A stretch of DNA of 64,000 nucleotides from Betaproteobacteria bacterium (GCA_016868295.1 VGHJ01000002.1:91456-155455); one strand, 5' to 3'; counted from the stretch's first letter, positions 17,219-28,848 are shown. Notes: a model not told the origin generated them from the sequence alone. Numbers and translations are program-made.

Positions 17219-17678
17219 GCGCCAGCAGCCAGCGCTTGGTGTCGAGCAGATAGCCTCCCGTTGCGCTGGCGAAGCCGCCCAGCCCGCCGTCGGCGGCGAC
17301 GACGCGGTGACAGGGCACCACCACCGGATAGGGGTTGCGGCCGCAGGCCTGGCCGACGGCGCGCGGCGCGCTCTTCAGCCGTTTGGCGATCTCGCCGTAG
17401 GTCAGCGTCCTGCCCTTCGGGATGGCGGCGATGGCGCGCCAGACGCTACGCTGGAATTCCGTGCCGGCGGGCTCGAGCGGCAGGTCGAAGCCCGCCTTCG
17501 GGTCGTTCAGATAGGCAGCCAGTTGCGCGCAAGCCCGCTCGGCCAGGGCGCTTTTCGGACGCATCGACTTCGTCCCGGGCGGCAGGAAGCGAATTTCGGC
17601 GATGGCGCCACCTGCGGTGCGCACGCCGAGGGCGCCGAAGGGGGTCTTCAGGACGGCATCGAATTCGTCATGGCTCAT
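17205..17678 (-). CDS. ogt: Methylated-DNA--protein-cysteine methyltransferase
   Basis: Suicide repair protein that moves the methyl group from O6-methylguanine to its own cysteine; 157 residues. The C-terminal domain holds GTEFQRSVWRAIAAIPKGRTLTYGEIAKRL (recognition helix), the active site NPYPVVVPCHRVVAADGGLGGFA, and LDTKRWLLAHE. I chose the ATG at 17676-17678, preceded by GGAGG and overlapping the TRAP permease end by four bases. Longer open sequence upstream is only the antisense shadow of the permease gene region. Confidence 0.94.
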   Translation of the reverse strand: MSHDEFDAVLKTPFGALGVRTAGGAIAEIRFLPPGTKSMRPKSALAERACAQLAAYLNDPKAGFDLPLEPAGTEFQRSVWRAIAAIPKGRTLTYGEIAKRLKSAPRAVGQACGRNPYPVVVPCHRVVAADGGLGGFASATGGYLLDTKRWLLAHERN

Positions 17679-19597
17679 GGCGCGGCCTCCTTGCGCAGTT
17701 TCTGCACGACGAGGACAGCAAAAGTCAGTCCCACACCCACGGCGTCGTAGAGTGGCTGCGGATACACCAGCAGCAGCCCGGCGCCAATCAGCAGCCAGCG
17801 CTCCGGCGGATTGCAGCGCTTCAGCGCCCAATTCTGCGCGCCGGCCGCCAATGCCGCAATGCCGACCATCGCCGTCACCGAGGAGAGCGCGACATCCTGC
17901 CAGCTGCCCTTCAGCAGCAGGCCGAGGCCGGCCGGGTCGAGCACGAACATGAAGGGCACGACGAAGGCCGGCAGGGTGTACTTCCACGACATCATCGTGG
18001 TGCGATAGGGATTGCCGCCGGTGATGGCCGCGGCGGCGAAGGGCGAGAGCGCCGTCGGCGGCGAGACCTCCGAGAGCACGGCGTAGTAGAAGATGAACAT
18101 GTGCGCGGCGAAATCCGGCACGCCCAACTTGATCAGTGCCGGCGCGGCGATGACGGCGCAGATGATATAGCTCGCCGTCACCGGCACGGCCAGGCCGACG
18201 ATCCAGACGATCAGCGCCGTGTACAGGGCGGTGAGCGGCAGGCTGTTGCCGGCATAGGCGATGACGATGTCGGAGAACTTGAGTCCCAGGCCGGTCAGCG
18301 TGACGACGCCGACGATGAGGCCGGCACAGGCGCAGGTGGCGCCGACGTTGAGCATGCCGACCGAGCCGCCCTCCAGCGCGGCGAGGAGCTTCCTCGGCGT
18401 GAGCGCGCATTCCTTGTTGATGAAACTCGTGGCGAAGGCCACCACGGTGGCCCAGAACACCGAGGCCATCGGCGAGAAGCCGGCGAGCATGAAGGCGACG
18501 ATGGCGATGAGCGAGACGAAATGGAAGCCGTAGCGCTTCGTCAGCGCCCAGGCGCCGACCGGGGCAGTAAAACTCACGCCGTGCATGCCGAAGCGGCGGC
18601 TGTCCAGCTCGACCATGATGAACAGCGACAGGTAGTAGAGCAGGGTCGGAATCACCGCCATGAGGATCACGTCCATGTACGAGATCTTCAGGAACTCGGC
18701 GATGAGGAAGGCCGCGGCGCCAAGCACCGGCGGCGAGAGGATGGCGCCCAGGCCGCCGGCGGCGAGCAGGCCGCCGGCCGAATCCTTGTCATAACCGGCC
18801 TTCTCCAGCACGGGATAGGCGGCGGAGCCGAGCGTCACCGTGGTGGCGACGCCCGAGCCGGAGGGCCCGCCGAGGAGGAAGGAGGAGAGCACGATGGTGC
18901 GCCCTGCGCTGGTCGATCGCCCGCCCGTGGCGGCGAAGGAGAAGTCGATGAAGAACTTGCCGGCGCCGGACTGCTGCAGGAAGGCGCCGTAGATGGTGAA
19001 CAGGATGATCAGCGTGGCGGAGACGTCGAGCGCCGTGCCGAAGATGCCCTCCAGCGTCATGTACATGTGGCCGACCAGGCGCTCGATGTCGTAGCCGCGG
19101 TGCGTCCACGGCGAGGGCAGGTGCTGGCCGAACAGGGCGTAGGCGAGGAAGGCGGCCGCCACCAGCGGCATGACCCAGCCGGTGCTGCGCCGCGCCGCCT
19201 CCAGCACCAGCACGATGAGCGCGACGCCGAAGACGATGTCCCAGCGTGTCGGCACCACGGCGCGGTCGATGAAGTCGTCGAAGTCGGCGAGCATGTAGCC
19301 GATGCAGGCCAGCGCCGCCAGCGCCAGCAGCACGTCGAACCACATCAGGCGATTGCGCCAGCGCTTGAGCGCCGGGAACATGAGGAAGCAGAGGAACAGC
19401 ACGAAGGCGAGGTGGATGCCGCGCAGCATCTGCGTCGGCACGATGCCGTAGACCGTCCAGAGGTGAAACAGGGACATGAGGACGGCCATGCCGGTAAGGA
19501 ACCACCCCAGCCCGCCGCGCAGCCTGGAGACGGCGCCTTCCTCCTCCTCGATGTACTGCTCGGCCTTCTTCAGCGCGTCCTGGCTGATCTCAGGCAT
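17675..19597 (-). CDS. TRAP transporter fused permease (DctQM, TAXI type)
   Basis: Inner-membrane permease of a tripartite ATP-independent periplasmic transporter, with small (DctQ) and large (DctM) subunits fused in 640 residues. The start is MPEISQDALKKAEQYIEEEEGAVSRLRGGLGWFL; about 16 hydrophobic segments follow. DctM-type blocks are present, such as FGTALDVSATLIILFTIYGAFLQQSGAGKFFIDFSFA and GGPSGSGVATTVTLGSAAYPVLEKAGYD. Uptake is driven by a sodium or proton gradient. Partners are the TAXI binding protein (20023-20988) and DUF1850 protein. The substrate is unknown; TAXI systems often take dicarboxylates or glutamate-like acids. The dispersed motif lies near the C-terminus (GVGLTFAV). Confidence 0.92.
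   Translation of the reverse strand: MPEISQDALKKAEQYIEEEEGAVSRLRGGLGWFLTGMAVLMSLFHLWTVYGIVPTQMLRGIHLAFVLFLCFLMFPALKRWRNRLMWFDVLLALAALACIGYMLADFDDFIDRAVVPTRWDIVFGVALIVLVLEAARRSTGWVMPLVAAAFLAYALFGQHLPSPWTHRGYDIERLVGHMYMTLEGIFGTALDVSATLIILFTIYGAFLQQSGAGKFFIDFSFAATGGRSTSAGRTIVLSSFLLGGPSGSGVATTVTLGSAAYPVLEKAGYDKDSAGGLLAAGGLGAILSPPVLGAAAFLIAEFLKISYMDVILMAVIPTLLYYLSLFIMVELDSRRFGMHGVSFTAPVGAWALTKRYGFHFVSLIAIVAFMLAGFSPMASVFWATVVAFATSFINKECALTPRKLLAALEGGSVGMLNVGATCACAGLIVGVVTLTGLGLKFSDIVIAYAGNSLPLTALYTALIVWIVGLAVPVTASYIICAVIAAPALIKLGVPDFAAHMFIFYYAVLSEVSPPTALSPFAAAAITGGNPYRTTMMSWKYTLPAFVVPFMFVLDPAGLGLLLKGSWQDVALSSVTAMVGIAALAAGAQNWALKRCNPPERWLLIGAGLLLVYPQPLYDAVGVGLTFAVLVVQKLRKEAAP
17720..17744 (-). repeat. 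Dispersed 25-bp motif, copy 4 (inside TRAP permease gene)
   Basis: Minus strand: CGCCGT, spacer GGGTGTGG, GACTGACTTTT; both halves exact. Host protein: DAVGVGLTFAV, close to the C-terminus. Confidence 0.88.
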
Positions 19598-20015
19598 GGC
19601 ACCGGGCCCCTGTCGCGGCGCGGATCACGATGCGGTCGCCGGGCCGGCCGAACTCGCGCAGGCTGCGCGCGGTCGCGCCCAGTTGCAGCACCTGCGGCTC
19701 GCCGGTGGCGACGCGCATGACGATTTCCCCCAGGCGTCTCGAGCGCGCATGCGTGGGGCCGGGGGCGGTCACCCCGAAGTACTCGAGCACGGCGGCGCTC
19801 GGGCTCTCGAGGCGGCGCAGTTCGATGGCCCCGTCGCGCACGACGAATTCCTCCCTCACCGGCTGGTCGTACATCGAATGGTGGTAGGTGACGGCGAAAC
19901 GGCCGTCGGGCAGGTCGAGCCGATGGCAGCGCCCGCCGTTGGCGACATCGATGCCGTCGGCATGGGCGATGCCCGCAACCAGGAGCAGGAGGATTGCGGG
20001 CGGCGCGGCGCGCAT
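19590..20015 (-). CDS. DUF1850 exported protein of a TAXI-TRAP operon
   Basis: A 141-residue protein with a signal peptide (MRAAPPAILLLLVAGIAHA) and the DUF1850 pattern: FAVTYHHSMYDQPVREEFVVRDGAIELRRLESPSAAVLEYFG, with the conserved HS pair and Glu. DUF1850 proteins are almost always found between TAXI binding protein and fused permease genes, as here, so it probably helps this transporter in the periplasm or membrane. Its biochemical function is not known. It overlaps the permease start by eight bases and lies seven bases after the binding protein stop. Confidence 0.82.
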   Translation of the reverse strand: MRAAPPAILLLLVAGIAHADGIDVANGGRCHRLDLPDGRFAVTYHHSMYDQPVREEFVVRDGAIELRRLESPSAAVLEYFGVTAPGPTHARSRRLGEIVMRVATGEPQVLQLGATARSLREFGRPGDRIVIRAATGARCHA

Positions 20016-20022
20016 GGCCTCG

Positions 20023-20988
20023 TTACTGCTTCGGCCTGATGCCCTTTTCGGCGAGATATTTCAGCACGCCGGGGTGGAAGGGAATGGGCGAGCCGCCGTC
20101 GAGCTGGGTTTCCAGCACGATGTTCTGCGCTTCCTTGTGCGTGGCGACGAGGTCGGCCTTCTTCTCGAAAATGGTCTTGGCGATCTGGTAGGCCAGCTTC
20201 TCGTCCATGCTCTCGTTCACCACCAGGACGTTCCACACCACGCTGATCTGGGCATCCTTGTCCTGGCCCGCGTAGGACTTGGCCGGAATGCGTCCGGGGA
20301 CGTAGATCGGTCCATATTTCTTGGCCAGGGCAGGAACCACCTCGGTGTGGTCGAGCAGCTTCATCTTGACGCCCGGCGTGGCCGAGAGGTCGGTCACCGC
20401 CGCGGTGGGCACGCCGCCCGACCAGAAGAAGGCGTCGATCTTCCTGTCCTTGATGGCGTTCACCGATTCGGCCACGGAGAGCTTCTCGCGCTTGACGTCC
20501 TTCTCCGGGTCGATGCCGTAGGCCTCGAGGATGCGCAGGGCGATCACCTCGGTGCCGCTGCCGGCGGCGCCGGTGGCGATGCGCTTGCCCTTCAGATCCG
20601 CCATCTTTTCGATGCCGCTGCCCTCGACCGTGACCCAATGCGACTGGTTGGTGTAGATCACCGCCAGCGCGCGCACCGGCAGCTTGTCCTTGAACTTGCC
20701 GCCGGCGGTATAGGCGTCCCAGGCGGTGTCGGCGAGCGAGAAGGCGATGTCCGCCTTGCCGGCGCCGATGAGGCGCATGTTGTCGACCGAGGCGCTGGTG
20801 ACCTCGGCGGTGGCCTCGACGCCGGGGATGTTCTTCGTGATCACGCTGGCGATGGCGCCGCCCATCGGGTAGTACACGCCGCCGGTGCCGCCGGTGGCAA
20901 TGGAAAGGCGCGTCTGCTGGGCCAGGGCCGGGGCGGTGATGAGGGCACCGGCCACAGCGGCCAGCAGCGTGCGATAAAGGTTTTTCAT
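20023..20988 (-). CDS. TAXI-family TRAP transporter substrate-binding protein
   Basis: Periplasmic binding protein, 321 residues. Signal peptide MKNLYRTLLAAVAGALITAPALAQ, then the TAXI signature LSIATGGTGGVYYPMGGAIASVI at the start of the mature protein, ADIAFSLADTAWDAYTAGGKF, VTVEGSGIEKMADLKGKRIATGAAGSGTE, and FFWSGGVPTAAVTDLS. It is the first gene of the TAXI-DUF1850-DctQM-ogt-xerD run. A TATAAT lies on the minus strand at 21030-21035, 42 bases upstream of the start, without a clear -35. The ribosome site is GAGGAGACA. Confidence 0.95.
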   Translation of the reverse strand: MKNLYRTLLAAVAGALITAPALAQQTRLSIATGGTGGVYYPMGGAIASVITKNIPGVEATAEVTSASVDNMRLIGAGKADIAFSLADTAWDAYTAGGKFKDKLPVRALAVIYTNQSHWVTVEGSGIEKMADLKGKRIATGAAGSGTEVIALRILEAYGIDPEKDVKREKLSVAESVNAIKDRKIDAFFWSGGVPTAAVTDLSATPGVKMKLLDHTEVVPALAKKYGPIYVPGRIPAKSYAGQDKDAQISVVWNVLVVNESMDEKLAYQIAKTIFEKKADLVATHKEAQNIVLETQLDGGSPIPFHPGVLKYLAEKGIRPKQ

Positions 20989-21043
20989 CTTTGTGTCTCC
21001 TCTGTCATTTGGCGTTTCCGGAACGATCGATTATAGCTACGGT

Positions 21044-21613
21044 TTACTGCGGCTTGCCGAGCAGGGCCTGCTTGAGGTCCTTCTGCACCGGATCCTCCCC
21101 CAGCCAGACGCGGAGCAGGGCCGTGTAGAAGTCCTCGCCGGCGATTTCCTTGCCCTTCTGCTGGCCGCCGACGGTGAGCACCGTGCCCTTCTCCGGCAGC
21201 CAGTCGAAGACGATGGCGGTGCCGGCCTTGATTTCGCCCAGCGCGTTGACCGTGTCGACGAGTTGCTTGAGGCGATCCTTCAGCGCGGCCTTCTCGGCGT
21301 CCGTGCTGTTGTCGTTGATGCCGCCGCTGACGGCGCCGGCGAAGGTGTCGCCCGAAACGTCCTTGATGAGCCGGATGTCGACCCGCTTGGCGCCCTTGGC
21401 GGCGAGCGCTGCTCTGGCGTCCGCGGTCTTGGCCGGCAGGTAGAGCGTCATGGCGTAGCGCTTGCCGAACTTGGAGCGCACGCCGGCGCCGTTCCCGACC
21501 AGTTCGGCATTGCCGAGCTTGATCTGATCGTCGAACTTGAAGCCTTCCAGTTCGACGGCATGGGCCAGGTTCAGGGTAAGCGCGGCGAGGGCCGCGAGCG
21601 CGAGTTTCTTCAT
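21044..21613 (-). CDS. Exported chalcone isomerase-family protein
   Basis: 189 residues with a clear signal peptide (MKKLALAALAALTLNLAHA). The mature part matches the bacterial chalcone-isomerase-like fold: VELEGFKFDDQIKLGNAELVGNGAGVRSKFGKRYAMTLYLPAKTADARAALAAKGAKRVDIRLIKDVSGDTFAGAVSGGI. The family members in bacteria are periplasmic, do not act on flavonoids as far as known, and may bind fatty acids or other hydrophobic ligands. It lies nine bases after the hydratase-like lipoprotein gene, probably one transcript. Confidence 0.82.
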   Translation of the reverse strand: MKKLALAALAALTLNLAHAVELEGFKFDDQIKLGNAELVGNGAGVRSKFGKRYAMTLYLPAKTADARAALAAKGAKRVDIRLIKDVSGDTFAGAVSGGINDNSTDAEKAALKDRLKQLVDTVNALGEIKAGTAIVFDWLPEKGTVLTVGGQQKGKEIAGEDFYTALLRVWLGEDPVQKDLKQALLGKPQ

Positions 21614-21622
21614 GTTGTCTCC

Positions 21623-22465
21623 TTATTTGAAACGGACGGAAACGGTCGGGTTGCCCGGCAGGCCTTCATAGGTGACCGTGACGGACATGCCCGCCTTCTG
21701 GAAATTCGGCGGCGTGAACGAGCCGAGGCTGAGGATGTCGCCGGCGCGCAGCCTGCCGCCGGATTTCGCCAGGTCCTCCGCCAGCCAGACGACGGCGTTG
21801 AGCGGGTGGCCGAGGATGGCGGCGCCGGGCGCGCGGCCGAGCTCCTTGCCGTCCTGGTCGCGCATGACGACGGTCATCCTGCCGAGCGCGTCGGCCATCT
21901 CGGTCGTGGCGGCGATCGGCTTGCCGAGCACGCCAAGTCGGGCGCCGACGTTGAAGGAGGTAATGATGGCGGCGCTGAGCGGCTGCTCCTTGACCGTCAC
22001 CAGATCGGGCAGTTCGATGAACGGCCGGATGCTCGCCAGGTGCCTGATTACCTCGGCCGGCGTCCTGGCCTGGTTGATGCCCTCGTCCTTGACCACCACC
22101 GCCAGGTCGGCCTCGAAGAAGGGGAGCGCGCCGAACTTCGCCGGCACCTCCGCGCCATCCTCGAGCAGCATCTTCTCCAGCAGCACGCCGCGCACGGGGG
22201 AAGTGGTGCCGAAGCGCTTCTGCACCGCCGGATTGGTCAGGCCGGCCTTGTAGCCGACCGCCTTACCCTGGGTGGCGGAGAGCTCGGCGACCAGGCCGTC
22301 GCGGATGCGGACGGCCTGCTCCATGCTCATTTCCTTGGGCAGCGCCGCGGTCGGCTGCATGGCGATGAAGTTGGCGGCAAGCTGCCGGCTTTCCGGCGGC
22401 ACCGTGGCGCAGGCGGACAGCACGAGGGCTGCGGCGAGCAATGCGATGGCGCTGCGTCGTGTCAT
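21623..22465 (-). CDS. Lipoprotein with 2-keto-4-pentenoate hydratase (FAH) fold
   Basis: 280 residues. The N-terminus MTRRSAIALLAAALVLSACATVPPE is a lipoprotein signal with a lipobox LSAC. The rest resembles MhpD/fumarylacetoacetate-hydrolase family enzymes: GKAVGYKAGLTNPAVQKRFGTTSPVRGVLLEKMLLEDGAEVPAKFGALPFFEADLAVVVKDEG, with the two acidic metal ligands in FFEADLAV. Such enzymes normally act in the cytoplasm on aromatic meta-cleavage products, so export and lipid anchoring are unusual. It may be an envelope enzyme or a repurposed binding fold. Confidence 0.8.
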   Translation of the reverse strand: MTRRSAIALLAAALVLSACATVPPESRQLAANFIAMQPTAALPKEMSMEQAVRIRDGLVAELSATQGKAVGYKAGLTNPAVQKRFGTTSPVRGVLLEKMLLEDGAEVPAKFGALPFFEADLAVVVKDEGINQARTPAEVIRHLASIRPFIELPDLVTVKEQPLSAAIITSFNVGARLGVLGKPIAATTEMADALGRMTVVMRDQDGKELGRAPGAAILGHPLNAVVWLAEDLAKSGGRLRAGDILSLGSFTPPNFQKAGMSVTVTYEGLPGNPTVSVRFK

Positions 22466-22498
22466 GGCTTCTCCTCCTTGTCGTTGTTGTCGGCTCGT

Positions 22499-22523
22499 CG
22501 CCGTGCTGCAGGGACTGACTTTT
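22499..22523 (+). repeat. Dispersed 25-bp motif, copy 5 (at the proA stop codon)
   Basis: CGCCGT, spacer GCTGCAGG, GACTGACTTTT; both halves exact. Its last two T bases are part of the proA stop codon (TTA at 22522-22524 on the plus strand). The rest lies in the gap to the lipoprotein gene. Confidence 0.9.
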
Positions 22524-23814
22524 ACTGCCTAACCTCCCCGTTGCCCAGCACCACCCACTTCTGGCTGGTGAGGCCCTCGAGGCCGACCGGCCCCCGGGCG
22601 TGGATCTTGTCGGTCGAGATGCCGATCTCGGCGCCGAGGCCGTACTCGAAGCCGTCGGCGAAGCGCGTCGAGGCATTCACCATCACCGAGGCCGAATCGA
22701 CCTCGCGCAGGAAGCGCATGGCGCGCGTGTAGTCCTCGGTGACGATGGCGTCGGTGTGCTGCGAGGAGTACTGGTTGATGTGGGCGATGGCCTCGTCCAC
22801 GCCGGCCACCACCTTCACGGCGATGATGGCGGCGAGGTATTCCTCGTACCAGTCCTGCTCCGTCGCCTCCTTCAGCTTCGCGGCGTCTATGCCGGCTGCG
22901 CGCAGCAGCGCCAGCGATTCCGCGCAGCCACGCAGCTCGACACCCTTGCCGGCGAGCATGGCGCCGATTTGCGGCAGGAGCGTCCTGGCGACGCCGCGCG
23001 CCACCAGCAGGGACTCGGCGGTGTTGCAGGTGCCGAGGCGCTGCGTCTTGGCGTTGTCGACGATGGCGAGCGCCTTGTCGGCGTCGGCGTCGTCGTCGAC
23101 ATAGACGTGGCAGTTGCCGTCGAGGTGCTTGATGACCGGGATGCGCGCCTCGTTCGAGATGCGCTCGATGAGGCCCTTGCCGCCGCGCGGCACGATGACG
23201 TCGACGTATTCCCTCATGGCCACCAGCTCGCCGACGGCGGCGCGATCGGTGGTGTCCACCACCTGCACGGCCGCGGCTGGCAGGCCGGCTTCGCGCAGCC
23301 CCTCGTGCACCAGGGCGGCCAGCGCGCGGTTGCAGCGGATCGCTTCCGAGCCGCCGCGCAGGATGGCGGCGTTGCCGGCCTTCAGGCACAGCCCGGCGGC
23401 GTCGACGGTGACGTTGGGGCGCGCCTCGTAGATGATGCCGATGACCCCGAGCGGCACGCGCATGCGCCCGACCTGGATGCCGGTGGGGCGGAATTTGAGG
23501 TCGGTCATCTCGCCGATCGGATCGGCCAGGGCGGCGATCTGTTTCAGCCCCTCGGCCATGGTCGCCACCGACTTGTCGGAGAGGGCGAGGCGGTCGAGCA
23601 GGGCGGCATCCAGCCCGGCGGCGCGCGCGGCGTCCACATCCTCGCGGTTGGCGGCGAGGAGCCGGGCCTGGTCGCGCCGGATGGCGGCGGCCATGGCGAG
23701 CAGGGCGCGGTTCTTGGCATGGGTCGAGGCCCTGGCCATGGCGCGCGAGGCCTCGCGCGCCTGGCGGCCGAGCGCCTGCATGTAGTCTTTCACGTTTGCC
23801 TGTTCGCTCTTCAT
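22522..23814 (-). CDS. proA: Gamma-glutamyl phosphate reductase
   Basis: Second step of proline synthesis, reducing glutamyl-5-phosphate to the semialdehyde; cytoplasmic. 430 residues, aldehyde-dehydrogenase fold. Blocks: [66 protein letters not shown], catalytic cysteine block [13 protein letters not shown] (about residue 268), [47 protein letters not shown]. The ATG at 23812-23814 overlaps the holA stop (ATGA), so proA belongs to leuS-lptE-holA-proA. Confidence 0.96.
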   Translation of the reverse strand: MKSEQANVKDYMQALGRQAREASRAMARASTHAKNRALLAMAAAIRRDQARLLAANREDVDAARAAGLDAALLDRLALSDKSVATMAEGLKQIAALADPIGEMTDLKFRPTGIQVGRMRVPLGVIGIIYEARPNVTVDAAGLCLKAGNAAILRGGSEAIRCNRALAALVHEGLREAGLPAAAVQVVDTTDRAAVGELVAMREYVDVIVPRGGKGLIERISNEARIPVIKHLDGNCHVYVDDDADADKALAIVDNAKTQRLGTCNTAESLLVARGVARTLLPQIGAMLAGKGVELRGCAESLALLRAAGIDAAKLKEATEQDWYEEYLAAIIAVKVVAGVDEAIAHINQYSSQHTDAIVTEDYTRAMRFLREVDSASVMVNASTRFADGFEYGLGAEIGISTDKIHARGPVGLEGLTSQKWVVLGNGEVRQ

Positions 23815-24824
23815 GTCGGTTTCCTTGCCAGCCGCAGCCCGAGCTGGAGAAATTCGTCCCAGACGTCGCCCTGCACCAGGCCCTTGATCATGCGGTCGAT
23901 GCGCGCCGCGGCGAGCAGCGCCGCGCGCAGCTGCGGGGCGCGCAGCCTGTCCAGCGCGCGTTTCAGGGCGGCTTCGCGACGATCGTCGAAAACCCGCTCG
24001 GCACGCAGCGCCGCGGCCAGCGGCCGCCCTTCGTCCTGCGCCGCGCGCAGCGCGGCCAGGGTACGGATCTCGCTGGCGAAGGCCCACAGCAGCAGCGGCG
24101 GCGCCACGTCCTCGCCGCGCAGGCCCTCGAGCAGCCGGGCGCAGCGGGCGGCGTCGCCGTCGAGCAACGCCGCGCGCAGCTTGTCGACATCATAGCGCGC
24201 CACATTCAGCACCGCATCCTCGACCTGGGCGAGGGTCAGCTTGCCCTCCGGGTAGAGCAGGCCGAGCTTCTGGATCTCCTGGTGGGCGGCGAGCAGGTTG
24301 CCCTCGACGTGGACGGCGATGAACTCGAGCGCGCCGTGCTCCGCGGACTGACTTTGCCGCGCCAGGCGCTGGGCGATCCATTCCGGCAGTTCGGCCAGCG
24401 CGGGGGCGTTCAGTTCGATCGCCACGCCGGCCTGCGCCAGGGCGTTGAACCAAGCGGCCTTGCGCGCCGTCCAGTCGAGCTGGGGCAGGGTGACCAGGGT
24501 CAGCACGCCCTCCGGCAGGGCCGTGCAGTAACGGGCCAGCATCTCGCCGCCGTCGCGGCCGGGCTTGCCGTTCGGGATGCGCAGGTCCACCAGCTTGCTA
24601 TCGCCGAAGAGCGACATGTTGCCGGCGGCGAGCATGAGGGCATCCCACTTGAAGTTGGCGCCGGCTACCAGCACTTCGCGCTCGCTGAAACCCTTGGCGC
24701 GGGCGGCGGCGCGGATGGCGTCGCCCGCCTCGATCACCAGCAGCGGCTCGTCGCCGTGGAGGACGTAGAGCGGCGCCAGGTTTCTGGCGAGGTGCGCTGT
24801 CAGCTGGTCCGCACGCAGCTGCAT
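23811..24824 (-). CDS. holA: DNA polymerase III delta subunit
   Basis: Clamp-loader subunit that opens the beta clamp; 337 residues. Typical start [46 protein letters not shown], then [66 protein letters not shown], and a C-terminal helical collar region. The order leuS-lptE-holA is classic for proteobacteria. The dispersed motif at 24332-24356 lies opposite to the gene and gives [13 protein letters not shown], in a surface-variable stretch. Confidence 0.95.
   Translation of the reverse strand: MQLRADQLTAHLARNLAPLYVLHGDEPLLVIEAGDAIRAAARAKGFSEREVLVAGANFKWDALMLAAGNMSLFGDSKLVDLRIPNGKPGRDGGEMLARYCTALPEGVLTLVTLPQLDWTARKAAWFNALAQAGVAIELNAPALAELPEWIAQRLARQSQSAEHGALEFIAVHVEGNLLAAHQEIQKLGLLYPEGKLTLAQVEDAVLNVARYDVDKLRAALLDGDAARCARLLEGLRGEDVAPPLLLWAFASEIRTLAALRAAQDEGRPLAAALRAERVFDDRREAALKRALDRLRAPQLRAALLAAARIDRMIKGLVQGDVWDEFLQLGLRLARKPT
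24332..24356 (+). repeat. Dispersed 25-bp motif, copy 6 (inside holA)
   Basis: CGCCGT, spacer GCTCCGCG, GACTGACTTTG; the last base differs. The gene runs on the opposite strand and encodes QSQSAEHGA across it. Confidence 0.8.
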
Positions 24825-24838
24825 GGCGGAAGAGGGGC

Positions 24839-25318
24839 TTAACCCTCGATCCTGGCCGCGGCGAGGCGGCGCATGATCTGCTGCACCATGTCGTTCTGCA
24901 TGTCGCGGTAATACAGTTCTTCTTCCCGTTCCTTGGCCAGCACGTATTCGTCGTTGAAGCTGATGGTGCGCGCCAGGACGATCTCGGTGGGCGGGATGAA
25001 CTCACGGCCTTTCAGATCGTGCACGCGAAAGGCAAGGCGATGGCGCAACTGGAATTCGCGCACGCGGCCGGTGGCGGATACACTAAGAACCTGCTTTTCC
25101 TTGGCTTCGCCGATCAGAGTGAAGACAGCCTGCGCCTCTTGGGGACGGTCGGACAATTGCGTGCTGCCCAAGGCGCGGATATTGCGTCGGAGTATTGCGC
25201 CAAGTTCCCAGTTTTCCGCGATATACAGGCTAGTGAAGGGCAGCGGCTGCGCGCTGCGCAACTGGAAGCCGCAGGCGGTCACCAGCGCTGCGACGAAAAC
25301 GATTAAGAGCGTGCGCAT
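24839..25318 (-). CDS. lptE: LPS-assembly lipoprotein LptE
   Basis: Outer-membrane lipoprotein that plugs LptD and helps insert lipopolysaccharide; 159 residues. Lipoprotein signal MRTLLIVFVAALVTACGFQLR with lipobox LVTAC, then PLPFTSLYIAENWELGAILRRNIRALG and EFQLRHRLAFRVHDLKGREFIPPTEIVLARTISFNDEYVLAKEREEELYYRDMQNDMVQQIMRRL. I chose the ATG at 25316-25318, with AAGGAA six bases upstream; an ATG at 25331-25333 overlapping the leuS stop would add five residues (MKELN). It lies between leuS and holA, as usual. Confidence 0.93.
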   Translation of the reverse strand: MRTLLIVFVAALVTACGFQLRSAQPLPFTSLYIAENWELGAILRRNIRALGSTQLSDRPQEAQAVFTLIGEAKEKQVLSVSATGRVREFQLRHRLAFRVHDLKGREFIPPTEIVLARTISFNDEYVLAKEREEELYYRDMQNDMVQQIMRRLAAARIEG

Positions 25319-25329
25319 GTTCAATTCCT

Positions 25330-27969
<2,640 letters not shown>

Positions 27970-27989
27970 TTATACTCTGCGCATGCGGC

Positions 27990-28472
27990 ATGCCGCCGCG
28001 TCAAGACGGACGGGCCGAAGCCCTGGCGCCCGGCATGGAGGTGCAGAGCCGCGACCGCATCCGCACCGGCGAGGGCGCGCGCGTCTATCTGAAGCTGGTC
28101 GACGGCAGTACGGTCAAGATCGGCGAGTTGCTGGCCGAGCGCCTGGGAGCGAGCGAGAAGAATTTCTTTTCGGGCGCACTGGACGTGGCCAAGGGCGCCT
28201 TCCGCTTCACCACCGACAAGCTGAGGAAGCTCTCGCGCCGCGGCGGCAAGTGGAGGGTGGTGCTCGGCGATGCGGACGGCCAGGACGGCGCGCTGGACCT
28301 TTACGATCGCGCCCGGCAGGCGGGCTACGCCGCGGTTATTCGCCCGCGCAGCGAAGGCGAGGGATATCGCTACCAGGTCTTCATCCGCAGCCTGCCCACT
28401 CGGCCGGAAGCGGAGGCGCTGGCCGCGCGTGTTGGCCCCCGCCTTGGCCTGGCGGCGCGGGTCTTGCTATAG
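27990..28472 (+). pseudogene. Shortened FecR/SPOR protein gene
   Basis: The frame from an ATG at 27990 encodes 160 residues: a FecR-like front (ALAPGMEVQSRDRIRTGEGARVYLKLVDGSTVKIGELLAERL ... SGALDVAKGAFRFTTDKLRKLSRR) joined directly to a SPOR-like tail (GKWRVVLGDADGQDGALDLYDRARQAGYAAVIRPRSEGEGYRYQVFIRSLPTRPEAEALAARV). Relatives normally have a signal peptide first and a longer FecR part (EVRVGTATVGIRGTDVW block) between the two. Both are missing here, and leuS lies just 54 bases upstream. I infer an N-terminal truncation and an in-frame internal deletion. It may still be translated but would stay in the cytoplasm. Confidence 0.6.
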
Positions 28473-28784
28473 CGCCGCGCGGGCGGCGATCATCCGCACC
28501 CAGGCGAGCGACCAGCTCTCGGCCACCAGCAGCGGCAGGTGCGCGATGCGGGCCTGCAGGCGCACCCAGCCGCTGAACTCCGGTGTCGGCAGGCTGTTCG
28601 TGCGGGCCTCGCGGTCGATCAGCGCGTGGAGGCGTGCCTCGGCCGCTTCCCAATACGCGTTGGTGCCGACCCAGCCGGTCTCTTCGGTGGCGTGGCACAG
28701 CGCCTGGCGCCAGAGTTCCTCGGCGCGGGCTTCGGAAATGCCGGCCTTGTGGGCGATCCAGGGCAGGATCATCGGGCTGTTCAT
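28467..28784 (-). CDS. Conserved hypothetical protein
   Basis: 105 residues, MNSPMILPWIAHKAGISEARAEELWRQALCHATEETGWVGTNAYWEAAEARLHALIDREARTNSLPTP..., mostly helical, with no signal peptide or membrane segment. I do not recognise a named domain. The start has GGAG seven bases upstream; a longer frame begins at 28817. The stop overlaps the convergent FecR/SPOR remnant by six bases. A palindrome GCTGCA-TTAT-TGCAGC lies 65 bases upstream (28849-28864), reminiscent of PhaR-type operators, but the protein is not a phasin by sequence. Confidence 0.7.
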   Translation of the reverse strand: MNSPMILPWIAHKAGISEARAEELWRQALCHATEETGWVGTNAYWEAAEARLHALIDREARTNSLPTPEFSGWVRLQARIAHLPLLVAESWSLAWVRMIAARAAL

Positions 28785-28848
28785 GCGTTCTCCTTTCCAA
28801 CCTTTGTGTAGTGGCACTGCCTGCCGGCGGCTTCATGGGCGACTGCAG

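Noticed and set aside
17720..17744. Reading the dispersed motif as a type I restriction target
   Set aside because: The bipartite shape is suggestive, but restriction targets are avoided rather than enriched, and the second half at 11 bases is too long.
16964..19720. Very long open frame on the plus strand opposite xerD, ogt and the TRAP permease
   Set aside because: It is antisense to strongly supported genes, is rich in Arg, His, Gly and Gln with no domain, and results from high GC at third codon positions. Similar frames opposite rpoD (7864-9672), dnaG (10363-12336), tsaD (12378-15002) and maeB (34860-36476) were rejected for the same reason.
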